Assembly (NCBI GenBank): GCA_025938055.1
Contig: JAICQC010000025.1
Span: 1-20,360 of the forward strand
Origin: Anaerolineales bacterium
GTDB taxonomy: Bacteria > Chloroflexota > Anaerolineae > Anaerolineales > Villigracilaceae
DNA length: 20,360 nt
Direction of reading: 5' to 3'
Shown: positions 14,347 through 20,360 of the stretch, one piece after another
How positions within the stretch are numbered: the stretch's first letter is position 1
How the letters are laid out: every line of letters starts with the position of its first letter
The notes under the pieces: generated by a model
Told to the model about the DNA's origin: nothing
What the model saw: only the letters and a program-made list of their open reading frames with translations
The model's database searches: none
Translations under genes and position numbers: made by a program

Positions 14347-15558
14347 TTGATACTGATTGCCCTGTGCAGTAACAAGCCGGATGCAGACTTTGCCTCCGGC
14401 TTTTATTTTTAATTCATGGGAAATGCGGCCAGTCCGTACCGGACGTGTGGCTTGCGCGGCACTTTTGAAGATGACCCCATCCCAATCGGGGTCCACTTCC
14501 CAAAAATCAAGATCCAGGTCTGTTTTCAGGGAAATGGCATCTTCTGAACAATACACTTTGGTGGAACTGGAAGCAGGCATCGTCAGCACGCGGAAAGCGG
14601 AATCATGCTCGAGAGAGAAAGGCGCTTCGGAAACGGTCAACCGACTGCGGGTCGTATGCAGCGCCCGGAACGTCTCATCGCAGGCAATAAACGTTCGCCC
14701 AGCGCGCGCGGCCACAAAGGGTGTAGTCCCCGATCCACAGAAAAAGTCGGCAACGATATCGCCAGCATTGGATGAAGCCAGGACCATCCGTTCCAGCAAG
14801 GCAATGGGTTTCTGTGTTGGGTAGCCCGTGCGCTCATTATGCAGCCGGGCGATCACGGGAAAATACCACCAATCCTCGGGCACCTTGCCGCGTGCAAGGT
14901 CAGGCACTTTGCCAAAGCCCGCTTTGGGCGATGAGTTGAACGTCTTGACGGTGTTCTGGTTATACGGCTCACGCACAGCATCCACATTAAAGGTGTAATC
15001 TCCACCTTTTACATACGCCAGGATCGTGTCGTGCTTGCGATTGAAGGCCCGGCGGATGGGCGAGGGTCCGTGATAGGCCCAGATGATTTCATTGAGCAGA
15101 TGGTCGGCACCGAACAGTTCATCGAGCAGCAGCCGCGCGTACGCATCGGCGTGCCAATCCAAATGAAGATAGAGCGTGCCGTTGGGTGCAAGCAGGCGAT
15201 ACATGAGGGCGAGGCGCTGATAGAGAAAATCGAGGTAGGCGTCCAGATGATCCCAGTGGTCATGATAGCCCTCTGCGAGTTTCCACTGGCCGGGTTTGCG
15301 GGAGTCTTCCCCGCGTCCGATGCGTGCAGGGTATTTGCGGTTCGTGAAAAACGGCGGATCGGCGTACATAAGATGGATCCGCCCTTCATAGTCAGGCAGC
15401 AGAGCACTCATCACCGCCAGATTTTCCCCGAGTATCAAGCGGCTTACAGGGTTCATATCTGGATACCCACATCCATTGGGGTATACAATTGAATCTCTAA
15501 CGAGTGAAGCTGGCGTGCTCTGCGTGAGTTTTTTTCCCGACCAGGTGAGTTCAGGCAT
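14335..15558 (-). CDS. DNA methyltransferase (amino-MTase, beta class)
   Basis: A 407-residue site-specific methyltransferase acting on an exocyclic amino group (N6-adenine or N4-cytosine). The catalytic motif IV DPPF is at residues 67-70, a putative target-recognition region covers about 150-245, TQKP is at 248-251, and the AdoMet-binding motif I DFFCGSGTT is at 271-279. Motif IV before motif I defines the beta class; DPPF rather than SPPY favours adenine. Residues 310-407 form a beta-rich tail (DFWEVDPDWDGVIFKS and the final strand pairs) resembling the PKD/Ig-like ends of some Chloroflexota methylases, a weak impression. No restriction endonuclease gene is visible nearby, so it may be solitary. 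The start follows the L,D-transpeptidase stop by 2 nt (TAAACATG) with no separate Shine-Dalgarno, implying translational coupling. Confidence 0.88.
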   Translation of the reverse strand: MPELTWSGKKLTQSTPASLVRDSIVYPNGCGYPDMNPVSRLILGENLAVMSALLPDYEGRIHLMYADPPFFTNRKYPARIGRGEDSRKPGQWKLAEGYHDHWDHLDAYLDFLYQRLALMYRLLAPNGTLYLHLDWHADAYARLLLDELFGADHLLNEIIWAYHGPSPIRRAFNRKHDTILAYVKGGDYTFNVDAVREPYNQNTVKTFNSSPKAGFGKVPDLARGKVPEDWWYFPVIARLHNERTGYPTQKPIALLERMVLASSNAGDIVADFFCGSGTTPFVAARAGRTFIACDETFRALHTTRSRLTVSEAPFSLEHDSAFRVLTMPASSSTKVYCSEDAISLKTDLDLDFWEVDPDWDGVIFKSAAQATRPVRTGRISHELKIKAGGKVCIRLVTAQGNQYQLHI

Positions 15559-15560
15559 GT

Positions 15561-16628
15561 TTAGTAATGAATTTGCACCAATGTTCCATACCCGCGATTG
15601 ACCGTCTTACCTATCTCATGCTCTGGAAGCGCCCACCGGAAGAGCCATTTGGCTTCCTCGGTGCGCATGTTGATACATCCATGGCTCATAGGCACGCCAA
15701 AATTTTCATGCCAGTAGGTGCCGTGGAAGGCATGTCCCTGAGGCGTAAAGAAGAGCGTCCAGGGAACACCCGGGAGCTCGTAATCATCTGCGTCGGCAAA
15801 GAGATTGCCGTCGCCCATGTGTTTGGCGGGCATCTTATCCAGGATACGGAACTCCCCCTGTGGCGTGGTGGTTTTCAGCCCGTTCCCATCGCGCGGGCCG
15901 CCGGGGATACCGGAGGAAACCGTTGTTTTGAAAACCTCCTGGTCGCCCTCGAAAGCTATCAGGGTTTGCATCGTCAGATTGACTTCGATCCGTTTGTCCT
16001 CGAGCGGCACCTCTGGTGAAATCGGCGCCAGAGTATCCAACGGGATGGGACGTACATGCAGAGGATCGATGTGGTAGGGAAAACCGGTCAGGTCGTCATA
16101 GACACGATACCATGGCTCGCCGGTGGGTCCCTCCTCGATCGCCTCCACCCAGTGGACCGACCCGTAATACAGCCGGAATCCCAGCTTTTGCCAGCCATAT
16201 GCCTTGGTTGTCCGCCACGGTTCGGTAAAGGGAACGGTCACCTCAAACACACGGCGGAAGCCTTCCTCCACGTCAAGCGAGGGCAGAGTCTGGTTGAAGA
16301 GTATTTTCACCCGCTGCAGGCGCGCCCGGTGGACAAAACCTCCCCACATCCGATACCAGACAGGGTTGTGAGTAGGTTCATCCACAGTGACCTCATCGTA
16401 CACATGGAGCAGTTCATCCCGGTACCAGGTGGAAACGATGGAGCTTTTATCACTCGGTCTGCTATAAACACTGACCGAATTGGTTGCTACACGCACGATA
16501 AAACTGTCATCAAAACTCGTTAAGCCACGCAGGGCAGGCGAAAATGCCAGCGAGCCAAGGCTTAAACCTCCGAGCTTGAGAAAATCGCGTCGGGATAAGC
16601 GAAGCGGTCTTGTGGACAATAGGGTCAT
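15561..16628 (-). CDS. Tat-exported L,D-transpeptidase (YkuD family)
   Basis: A 355-residue cell-envelope enzyme expected to form L,D cross-links in peptidoglycan or attach proteins to it. The N-terminus has a twin-arginine signal (SRRDFLKLGG, residues 12-21) and a hydrophobic stretch. Next come two SH3-like segments (about 44-107, beginning IVRVATNSVSVYSRPS, and about 145-195) and a YkuD domain from about 212. The catalytic motif is H302-GTYW followed by SHGCINMR with Cys318. An in-frame TTG at 16670 would extend the protein by 14 residues and displace the Tat motif, so ATG 16628 is preferred, although no Shine-Dalgarno is seen. The methyltransferase gene starts 2 nt after its stop, an odd functional pairing that may only reflect co-transcription. 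Confidence 0.9.
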   Translation of the reverse strand: MTLLSTRPLRLSRRDFLKLGGLSLGSLAFSPALRGLTSFDDSFIVRVATNSVSVYSRPSDKSSIVSTWYRDELLHVYDEVTVDEPTHNPVWYRMWGGFVHRARLQRVKILFNQTLPSLDVEEGFRRVFEVTVPFTEPWRTTKAYGWQKLGFRLYYGSVHWVEAIEEGPTGEPWYRVYDDLTGFPYHIDPLHVRPIPLDTLAPISPEVPLEDKRIEVNLTMQTLIAFEGDQEVFKTTVSSGIPGGPRDGNGLKTTTPQGEFRILDKMPAKHMGDGNLFADADDYELPGVPWTLFFTPQGHAFHGTYWHENFGVPMSHGCINMRTEEAKWLFRWALPEHEIGKTVNRGYGTLVQIHY

Positions 16629-16691
16629 GGTGGGAAAATTGTAACCGAAAACAATGCCTTTTTTGAACAATCTAATTAAGCTCTTATTAAG

Positions 16692-16724
16692 ACAACTACC
16701 CTCCAGGATGTGGAGGGTAGTTGT
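16692..16724 (-). terminator. Long hairpin downstream of the SWIM gene
   Basis: ACAACTACCCTCCA (16692-16705) and TGGAGGGTAGTTGT (16711-16724) form a 14-bp perfect stem with a 5-nt loop, 20 nt after the SWIM-gene stop. The following sequence has only a weak U-run (CTTAATAAG), so it is either a terminator helped by the very stable stem or a 3'-protective structure. Confidence 0.6.
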
Positions 16725-16744
16725 TCACAGATTCAATTGTCAGT

Positions 16745-16987
16745 TTAGGGTTCGACCACTTCAGGCAGCATCCCCTGGAACCTGATTTCCAGAGCCATGG
16801 TGTGGGCGCAGCGTTTGTGGGTCATGAAGAATTCGCAGTCGCAATTGAACGCACCGTTTTCAAAGGTGACATGGTGACTATTGTTATCGCCATGAAAGGT
16901 AACATCAAACTTGTTGAAGAGGAAACGATTTTGCTCCTCGGCATAGCGTTTTGCCTTTTCTCTCTTTCCGATCATTCCATAGTCCAT
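16745..16987 (-). CDS. Small SWIM zinc-finger domain protein
   Basis: An 80-residue protein made almost entirely of one SWIM-type zinc finger. Cys49-x-Cys51, then Cys60-x-His62 (CDC, eight residues, CAH), gives the CxCx(n)CxH pattern, preceded by VTFENGAFNCDC, the strand that usually leads into the finger. The N-terminus is short, basic and helical (GKREKAKRYAEEQNRF). SWIM fingers are found in SWI2/SNF2 ATPases, MuDR transposases and bacterial stand-alone proteins, and are thought to bind DNA or proteins; the role here is unknown. ATG 16987 is preceded by AAGGAGA (16994-17000) at 6 nt. The gene lies directly behind a hairpin terminator at 17011-17041, so its expression may need read-through. 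Confidence 0.82.
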   Translation of the reverse strand: MDYGMIGKREKAKRYAEEQNRFLFNKFDVTFHGDNNSHHVTFENGAFNCDCEFFMTHKRCAHTMALEIRFQGMLPEVVEP

Positions 16988-17010
16988 GTTTAGTCTCCTT
17001 TCAGGAACGG

Positions 17011-17041
17011 AAAATAAAAAGCACGCGTAGGCACGCGTGCT
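17011..17041 (-). terminator. Intrinsic terminator in the SWIM-gene leader
   Basis: AGCACGCGT (17020-17028) pairs perfectly with ACGCGTGCT (17033-17041) around a 4-nt loop. In minus-strand RNA the stem is followed by TTTTTATTTT. It is the strongest intrinsic terminator in the window, placed between a promoter (17107-17135) and the SWIM gene, with too little space after it for another promoter. It could also end read-through from the MFS gene. Confidence 0.82.
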
Positions 17042-17047
17042 CGTGGG

Positions 17048-17083
17048 CTAGATGATAATTTCCTTGTAGGTATCTACTCGCAT
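17048..17083 (-). CDS. Possible 11-residue leader peptide
   Basis: ATG 17083 to TAG 17048 encodes MRVDTYKEIII. GAGG (17094-17097) lies 10 nt upstream, the predicted transcription start (about 17100) is just before that, and the stop codon is 7 nt before the terminator stem. The arrangement resembles an attenuator leader peptide, with three terminal isoleucine codons (ATT ATC ATC). A frame this short can arise by chance. Confidence 0.35.
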   Translation of the reverse strand: MRVDTYKEIII

Positions 17084-17106
17084 AGGATGGGTACCTCAAT
17101 GATTTC

Positions 17107-17135
17107 AGTATATTCGTAATCAAGGTGCAAGTCAA
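17107..17135 (-). promoter_or_regulatory. Sigma-70 promoter of the SWIM-gene leader
   Basis: On the minus strand TTGACT (17130-17135), a 17-bp spacer and TATACT (17107-17112) form a strong promoter. The -35 is the same hexamer as in the tRNA-fMet promoter. The start near 17100 gives a transcript of about 90 nt to the terminator. Confidence 0.72.
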
Positions 17136-17184
17136 CACCAATCGTGGCTCTGTCAGCAAATCGTACGGGAATCGTAAGGTTGGC

Positions 17185-18429
17185 CTACTCGGCCGGGACG
17201 CCCGCCGGAAGGTGCTCATCCCCGTTGTACGTAAGAATCAACGGCCATTTACGCACAATGAACCACATTCCCGCAATGCAACCGATCCCACCGCTAATCA
17301 GGGCAAACGGCGCCCCGAAGATCTGTGCCACCACGCCAGCTTCCACCTCCCCCAGCTGGGGACCCCCCTGAAAAAAGATCTGGTTGACGCTTGTCATCCT
17401 GCCCCGCAGGTGATCTGGAGTCTGCAGCTGCCGGATCGTATTGCGAACGATCGTGCTGACCGAATCGGCAGCGCCGATCACGGCCAGTGCGAACCACGAG
17501 AGCACCAGCATACCGCTGACTCCAAAGAGGATCGTGGCTGCCCCGAAGATAAACACAGATCCTAAAAACAATTGACCCTGCCTGCGAAGCTCGGGGAGCT
17601 GGGAAACCACGAGTCCCGCCGTCACCGCCCCCACGGACTGGGCAGCAGAAAGCCAGCCATATTCCACCACACCCACCTTCAGGATATCCTGGGCAATGAT
17701 CGGCATCAGCGTGTTGGCAGAGGCAAAGAACGTTGCCACAAAATCCAGCAGCATGGTAGAGAGAATGATGGGTTTGCTCCGAATGAAATGGATCCCCTCG
17801 CGAATCGACGCCAGCGTGGCACCGGCGGCGCGTGCCGTCTTCGTTTGAGCAATGGGACCGATTAATAACAGCGCCAGGATCACTGCCAGATAGGAGGCAG
17901 CATTGATGTAATAGGTCGTTTCCAGCCCGCCAAAAGCGATCGCAAAGCCCGTCAGCGCCGGGCCGATGATCGCCCCCGTTTCCGCGGCGATGGAAGTCAT
18001 GCTAAAGGCATTGGACAGGTCCTTGGGCGGGACCAGGTTGGGGATGAGCGCCTGGCGCGCCGGGCTGTCAAATGCCACGGCAATTGCCTGGAACGCGGTC
18101 AGGGCGTAAATGAGCCAGATATTGATCTGTCCAAAATCGGTCAGCAGCGCGAGGGCGAGTGCTGTGCAACCCGCCGCGGACTGGGTAACCAAAATCACCT
18201 TTCGACGGTCAAACGTATCCGCGACCACGCCGCCCACCAGCGAGAAAATGATGACCGGCAGGATCCGGGCGAGCCCCACCCCGCCCAGGGCAATCGGCTC
18301 ATCCGTTAGCGTATGAATGTGCCAGTACAGCGCCCAGATCTGCATTCGTGTGCCAGCAATGGATAGCAGCTGCCCTGACCAAAGATAAAAGAAGCGGCGG
18401 TTTTTGAGCGCCGGGGGAATATGGATCAT
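17185..18429 (-). CDS. MFS transporter, exporter-like (MFS_3/DHA3 type)
   Basis: A 414-residue inner-membrane transporter with about 12 hydrophobic segments. The loop between helices 2 and 3 carries GGVVADTFDRRKV, the MFS motif A (G-x-x-x-D-x-x-x-R-R). The N-terminal FYLWSGQLLSIAGTRMQIWAL, the DSPARQALIPNLVPPKDLSNA segment and the domain pattern resemble EntS-like and related exporters, so drug or metabolite efflux is the likeliest role; the substrate is unknown. ATG 18429 is preceded by AAGGA (18436-18440) at 6 nt; an in-frame TTG at 18432 is less likely. It follows nadE by about 64 nt holding a hairpin, and the C-terminus is hydrophilic. No adjacent gene hints at a substrate. Confidence 0.88.
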   Translation of the reverse strand: MIHIPPALKNRRFFYLWSGQLLSIAGTRMQIWALYWHIHTLTDEPIALGGVGLARILPVIIFSLVGGVVADTFDRRKVILVTQSAAGCTALALALLTDFGQINIWLIYALTAFQAIAVAFDSPARQALIPNLVPPKDLSNAFSMTSIAAETGAIIGPALTGFAIAFGGLETTYYINAASYLAVILALLLIGPIAQTKTARAAGATLASIREGIHFIRSKPIILSTMLLDFVATFFASANTLMPIIAQDILKVGVVEYGWLSAAQSVGAVTAGLVVSQLPELRRQGQLFLGSVFIFGAATILFGVSGMLVLSWFALAVIGAADSVSTIVRNTIRQLQTPDHLRGRMTSVNQIFFQGGPQLGEVEAGVVAQIFGAPFALISGGIGCIAGMWFIVRKWPLILTYNGDEHLPAGVPAE

Positions 18430-18443
18430 CAAATGTCCTTACA

Positions 18444-18477
18444 ACAAGAAACAGAAGGCAAGCCTTCTGCTTCTTGT
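18444..18477 (-). terminator. Imperfect hairpin between nadE and the MFS gene
   Basis: ACAAGAA and CAGAAGGC (18444-18459, with one mismatched base between) pair with GCCTTCTG and TTCTTGT (18462-18477) around a 2-nt loop as drawn. It lies 16 nt after the nadE stop and just before the MFS ribosome-binding site. With no clean U-run it may be a partial terminator. Confidence 0.45.
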
Positions 18478-18493
18478 GCAGCATGGAAATGGG

Positions 18494-19315
18494 CTATGTT
18501 CCCCAGTCTCGCAAATAGAGAAAATCGTACCCAATGGTACGGTTACTGAGTTTGGCAATCGGCGGCATCATACGCTTGAACTGGTTGCGCCGCACACGTT
18601 CAAGGACCGAATGTACGAACTTGGCATCGAATCCTTCTTCGATGCATTCCTGTGCGTTGTACCGCTGATCAACAATCAGGAACAAAAGCTTATCCACTTC
18701 CTCATAGGTGAAACCCAGTTCCCCTTCGTCGGTTTGCCCCACCCACAGGTCTGCAGAGGGAGGCTTGTCGATGATGACGCTGGGAATCTCCAGAGCTCGT
18801 GAAAGCTGTCGAACCTGAGTTTTATACAAGTCCCCAATCGGGTTAAGTGCGGAAGCCATATCGCCCCACATGGTGGTATATCCCAAAAGAATCTCTGTTT
18901 TGTTGCTGGTACCGATTGGCAATGCCTTAAACACCTCTGAGCGATCGTACATGACGATCATGCGAGCCCGCGCCATAATATTGCCTTTGCGCTTTTGGGA
19001 CGTGTCTGGATCATGATTGATAAACGGATCGACCATGCCGGTGATGTCAATCGTCTCGCTCTGTGCCTGGAATTTGTCGATAAGCAGCTTGGCGTGTTCA
19101 AGCGAATCCGGTGAGGAGGTGCGATAGGGCAGACGCAAAGCCAGCACATTGTCTGAGCCCAGGGCTTCCACAGCGAGTGCAAAAGAGAGGGCAGAATCCA
19201 AGCCGCCAGACAGGTTGATGATTGCCCGCGTGAAACCCATGCGGTTCACTTCGCTTTTGATGAAGCCAACCAGGATCATCCGGGCAACATCTACATTGAT
19301 GACAAGATCTATCAT
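18494..19315 (-). CDS. nadE: NAD+ synthase (ammonia-ligating domain)
   Basis: A 273-residue adenine-nucleotide alpha-hydrolase that adenylates deamido-NAD+ and amidates it to NAD+. The PP-loop SGGLDS is at residues 36-41, followed by LRLPYRTSS, the substrate and ATP-binding segment ARMIVMYDRSEV, GTSNKTEILLGYTTMWGD, KTQVRQLSRALEIP and IDKPPSADLW. This corresponds to the stand-alone E. coli-type length, without the fused glutaminase domain of about 280 residues found in larger NadE proteins. That activity is probably supplied by the amidase encoded directly upstream; the two genes are separated by one base (TAAAATG), indicating translational coupling. It is intact. Confidence 0.95.
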   Translation of the reverse strand: MIDLVINVDVARMILVGFIKSEVNRMGFTRAIINLSGGLDSALSFALAVEALGSDNVLALRLPYRTSSPDSLEHAKLLIDKFQAQSETIDITGMVDPFINHDPDTSQKRKGNIMARARMIVMYDRSEVFKALPIGTSNKTEILLGYTTMWGDMASALNPIGDLYKTQVRQLSRALEIPSVIIDKPPSADLWVGQTDEGELGFTYEEVDKLLFLIVDQRYNAQECIEEGFDAKFVHSVLERVRRNQFKRMMPPIAKLSNRTIGYDFLYLRDWGT

Positions 19316-19316
19316 T

Positions 19317-20165
19317 TTACTTTTGTAAAATTCTCTGTAATTCTGACATCGTCAGATTCGTCCGCTCATCGCGCAGTAAGGGAAGCCTGGCGCGCGTGCG
19401 GCGCAGCTGATTCAGGTCAAGCTGGACAACCGTTAACGCTTCCTCAAAGTAGGGTCCCTGGGCGAGCAATTCTCCATTGGGATCATTGACCGTTGCACCG
19501 CCCCAAAAATGCAAGCCATCCTCATAACCCACACGGTTGCAGTGTACGACGAACGAGGTAAACATGCTGGCATAGGCTTTGCTGACACGCTCCACCCAGC
19601 GCGCCGACTCGAGTTTTTCCCGATCGGTCAATCCTCGCCCAGGTGATGCAGAGGAAAACAACATAATATCCGCCCCGTCCAGCCAGAGCAGATAGGGCGG
19701 CGAGGCATGCCAGAAGTCTTCACAGATTAGCAGCCCTGCCCTGCCAAAGCGCGTGTCAAATGAGCGCACCTTGTCCCCCCAGGCAAAGAAGCGCCCCTCG
19801 TCAAACAGCCCGTAGGTGGGCAGGTACACCTTATGATGCACATGCAGAACGCGTCCGCCGGAAAGATATGTGGATGCAATGTAAAAGCGGTGCCGAGAGT
19901 CCTCATCAACGAAGCCGATCACAAGGTCCAGATCTTGACTCGCCTTGAGGAGATGCTTGAAGATGGAATCATCATCGGTGGGTCTGTGCGCGACTCTGGC
20001 GACCAGATCCTGCAGGACATATCCCGTCAGAGACAGTTCCGGAAAGACAACCAGGTCAACGTTTTGTTTTTTTGCTTGTTCGATATAATCCAAATGTTTT
20101 TGGAGGTTGGATTCTACATCCCCGAGCTTGGTGGCAATTTGAGCAAGAGCCAGGTTGAGTTTCAT
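19317..20165 (-). CDS. Carbon-nitrogen hydrolase, probable glutaminase partner of NadE
   Basis: A 282-residue nitrilase-superfamily amidohydrolase. The Glu-Lys-Cys triad is visible: Glu43 in FPELSLTGY, Lys112 in HHKVYLPTYGLFDEGR and Cys148 in LLICEDFWH. The KVYLPTYGLFDEGRFF segment and the ICEDFWH context are typical of the glutaminase domain of glutamine-dependent NAD+ synthetases. One-base spacing from nadE supports the role of releasing ammonia from glutamine for NadE. An in-frame GTG at 20183 would add six residues; ATG 20165 fits the family start (MKLNLALAQIA), though its Shine-Dalgarno is weak. It could instead be an independent amidase, but the gene order makes that less likely. Confidence 0.88.
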   Translation of the reverse strand: MKLNLALAQIATKLGDVESNLQKHLDYIEQAKKQNVDLVVFPELSLTGYVLQDLVARVAHRPTDDDSIFKHLLKASQDLDLVIGFVDEDSRHRFYIASTYLSGGRVLHVHHKVYLPTYGLFDEGRFFAWGDKVRSFDTRFGRAGLLICEDFWHASPPYLLWLDGADIMLFSSASPGRGLTDREKLESARWVERVSKAYASMFTSFVVHCNRVGYEDGLHFWGGATVNDPNGELLAQGPYFEEALTVVQLDLNQLRRTRARLPLLRDERTNLTMSELQRILQK

Positions 20166-20240
20166 CAACCCGAATCTTACCACTAAATAGTAGTACCCAA
20201 AATATACCGCGAGAGCAGGCGAACCGGTTTTAGTCCGTTA

Positions 20241-20360
20241 TCATTCCCCTTCCAGAAGCTTTTTCAAACCATCCAACACGGTCTTCCAATTATTCTCAGA
20301 GTGTGCTTTCTCCTCTTCCGTAGCATTGTTATCCTGAGTGATCGTCACTTCCGTGCTATC
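20241..20360 (-). CDS. C-terminal end of an SRPBCC/AHSA1-like protein (partial)
   Basis: The frame enters from the right edge and ends at TGA 20241. The last 39 residues include STEVTITQDNN, EEEKAHSENNWKTVLDGL and KKLLEGE. This matches the C-terminal strand and long helix of SRPBCC-fold proteins of the Hsp90-ATPase-activator-like group (AHSA1/START-like, small ligand-binding proteins). The beginning of the gene is outside the window. It is the gene before the NAD-synthesis pair, 75 nt away, on the same strand. Confidence 0.7.
   Translation of the reverse strand, partial: DSTEVTITQDNNATEEEKAHSENNWKTVLDGLKKLLEGE

Noticed and set aside
16670..16672. Upstream TTG as start of the L,D-transpeptidase
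   Set aside because: It would put 14 extra residues before the Tat signal and has no Shine-Dalgarno; ATG 16628 gives a normal Tat signal length.
17001..17219. Minus-strand frame of 72 codons across the SWIM leader
   Set aside because: It passes through the promoter, leader and terminator and begins inside the MFS gene; there is no ribosome-binding site.
1..20360. CRISPR array, insertion sequence, prophage or integrated element
   Set aside because: I found no regularly spaced repeats, no transposase or integrase frame, and no duplicated tRNA end that would mark an attachment site.

Overview
The window looks like part of a chromosome from a Chloroflexota bacterium, most likely of the class Anaerolineae. 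This is inferred from gene content and style: moderate G+C, a sugar-binding lipoprotein with an Ala/Thr/Glu/Pro-rich linker, rhamnose genes with a fused-type aldolase, and a beta-class methyltransferase with an extra beta-rich tail. No rRNA or other decisive marker is present. Almost everything is on the minus strand; the only convincing plus-strand protein gene is a response-regulator-like gene at 13690-14346.

Region 1 (1-12706, read right to left) is a nearly complete L-rhamnose/rhamnoside utilisation locus. A cytoplasmic GH78 alpha-L-rhamnosidase comes first. After a terminator and a strong promoter, a DeoR-family regulator (rhaR) leads a tightly coupled set: ABC ATPase (rhaT), two permeases (rhaP, rhaQ), sugar-binding lipoprotein (rhaS), L-rhamnose mutarotase (rhaM), rhamnulokinase (rhaB), L-rhamnose isomerase (rhaA), and the N-terminal part of a rhamnulose-1-phosphate aldolase of the aldolase/dehydrogenase type, which runs off the left edge. 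Together these import rhamnose, set its anomeric form, isomerise it, phosphorylate it and cleave it to DHAP and L-lactaldehyde; the rhamnosidase supplies rhamnose from imported glycosides. Overlapping stop/start codons (rhaR-rhaT, rhaT-rhaP, rhaM-rhaB) and abutting genes (rhaP/rhaQ) support one transcript. Three longer gaps (rhaQ-rhaS, rhaS-rhaM, rhaA-rhaD) carry hairpins that may tune expression.

Region 2 (12707-13689) holds a decayed fragment of a CUT1-type sugar ABC permease and an initiator tRNA-Met with its own promoter and terminator. Region 3 (13690-16628) holds a response-regulator-like DNA-binding protein that has lost its phosphorylation residues. It converges on and overlaps by 12 bp an apparently solitary DNA methyltransferase gene, which lies directly downstream of a Tat-exported L,D-transpeptidase.

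Region 4 (16692-18429) holds a small SWIM zinc-finger protein behind an unusual leader (promoter, 11-codon reading frame, intrinsic terminator), and an MFS exporter-like transporter. Region 5 (18494-20360) holds NAD+ biosynthesis encoded as two adjacent genes (amidase and ammonia-ligating synthetase), then the C-terminal end of an SRPBCC/AHSA1-like protein cut by the right edge. I see no CRISPR array, prophage, insertion sequence or recognisable defence island. The most unusual items are the SWIM leader, the 10-bp phased repeats at the rhaR promoter and a family of related intergenic dyads.
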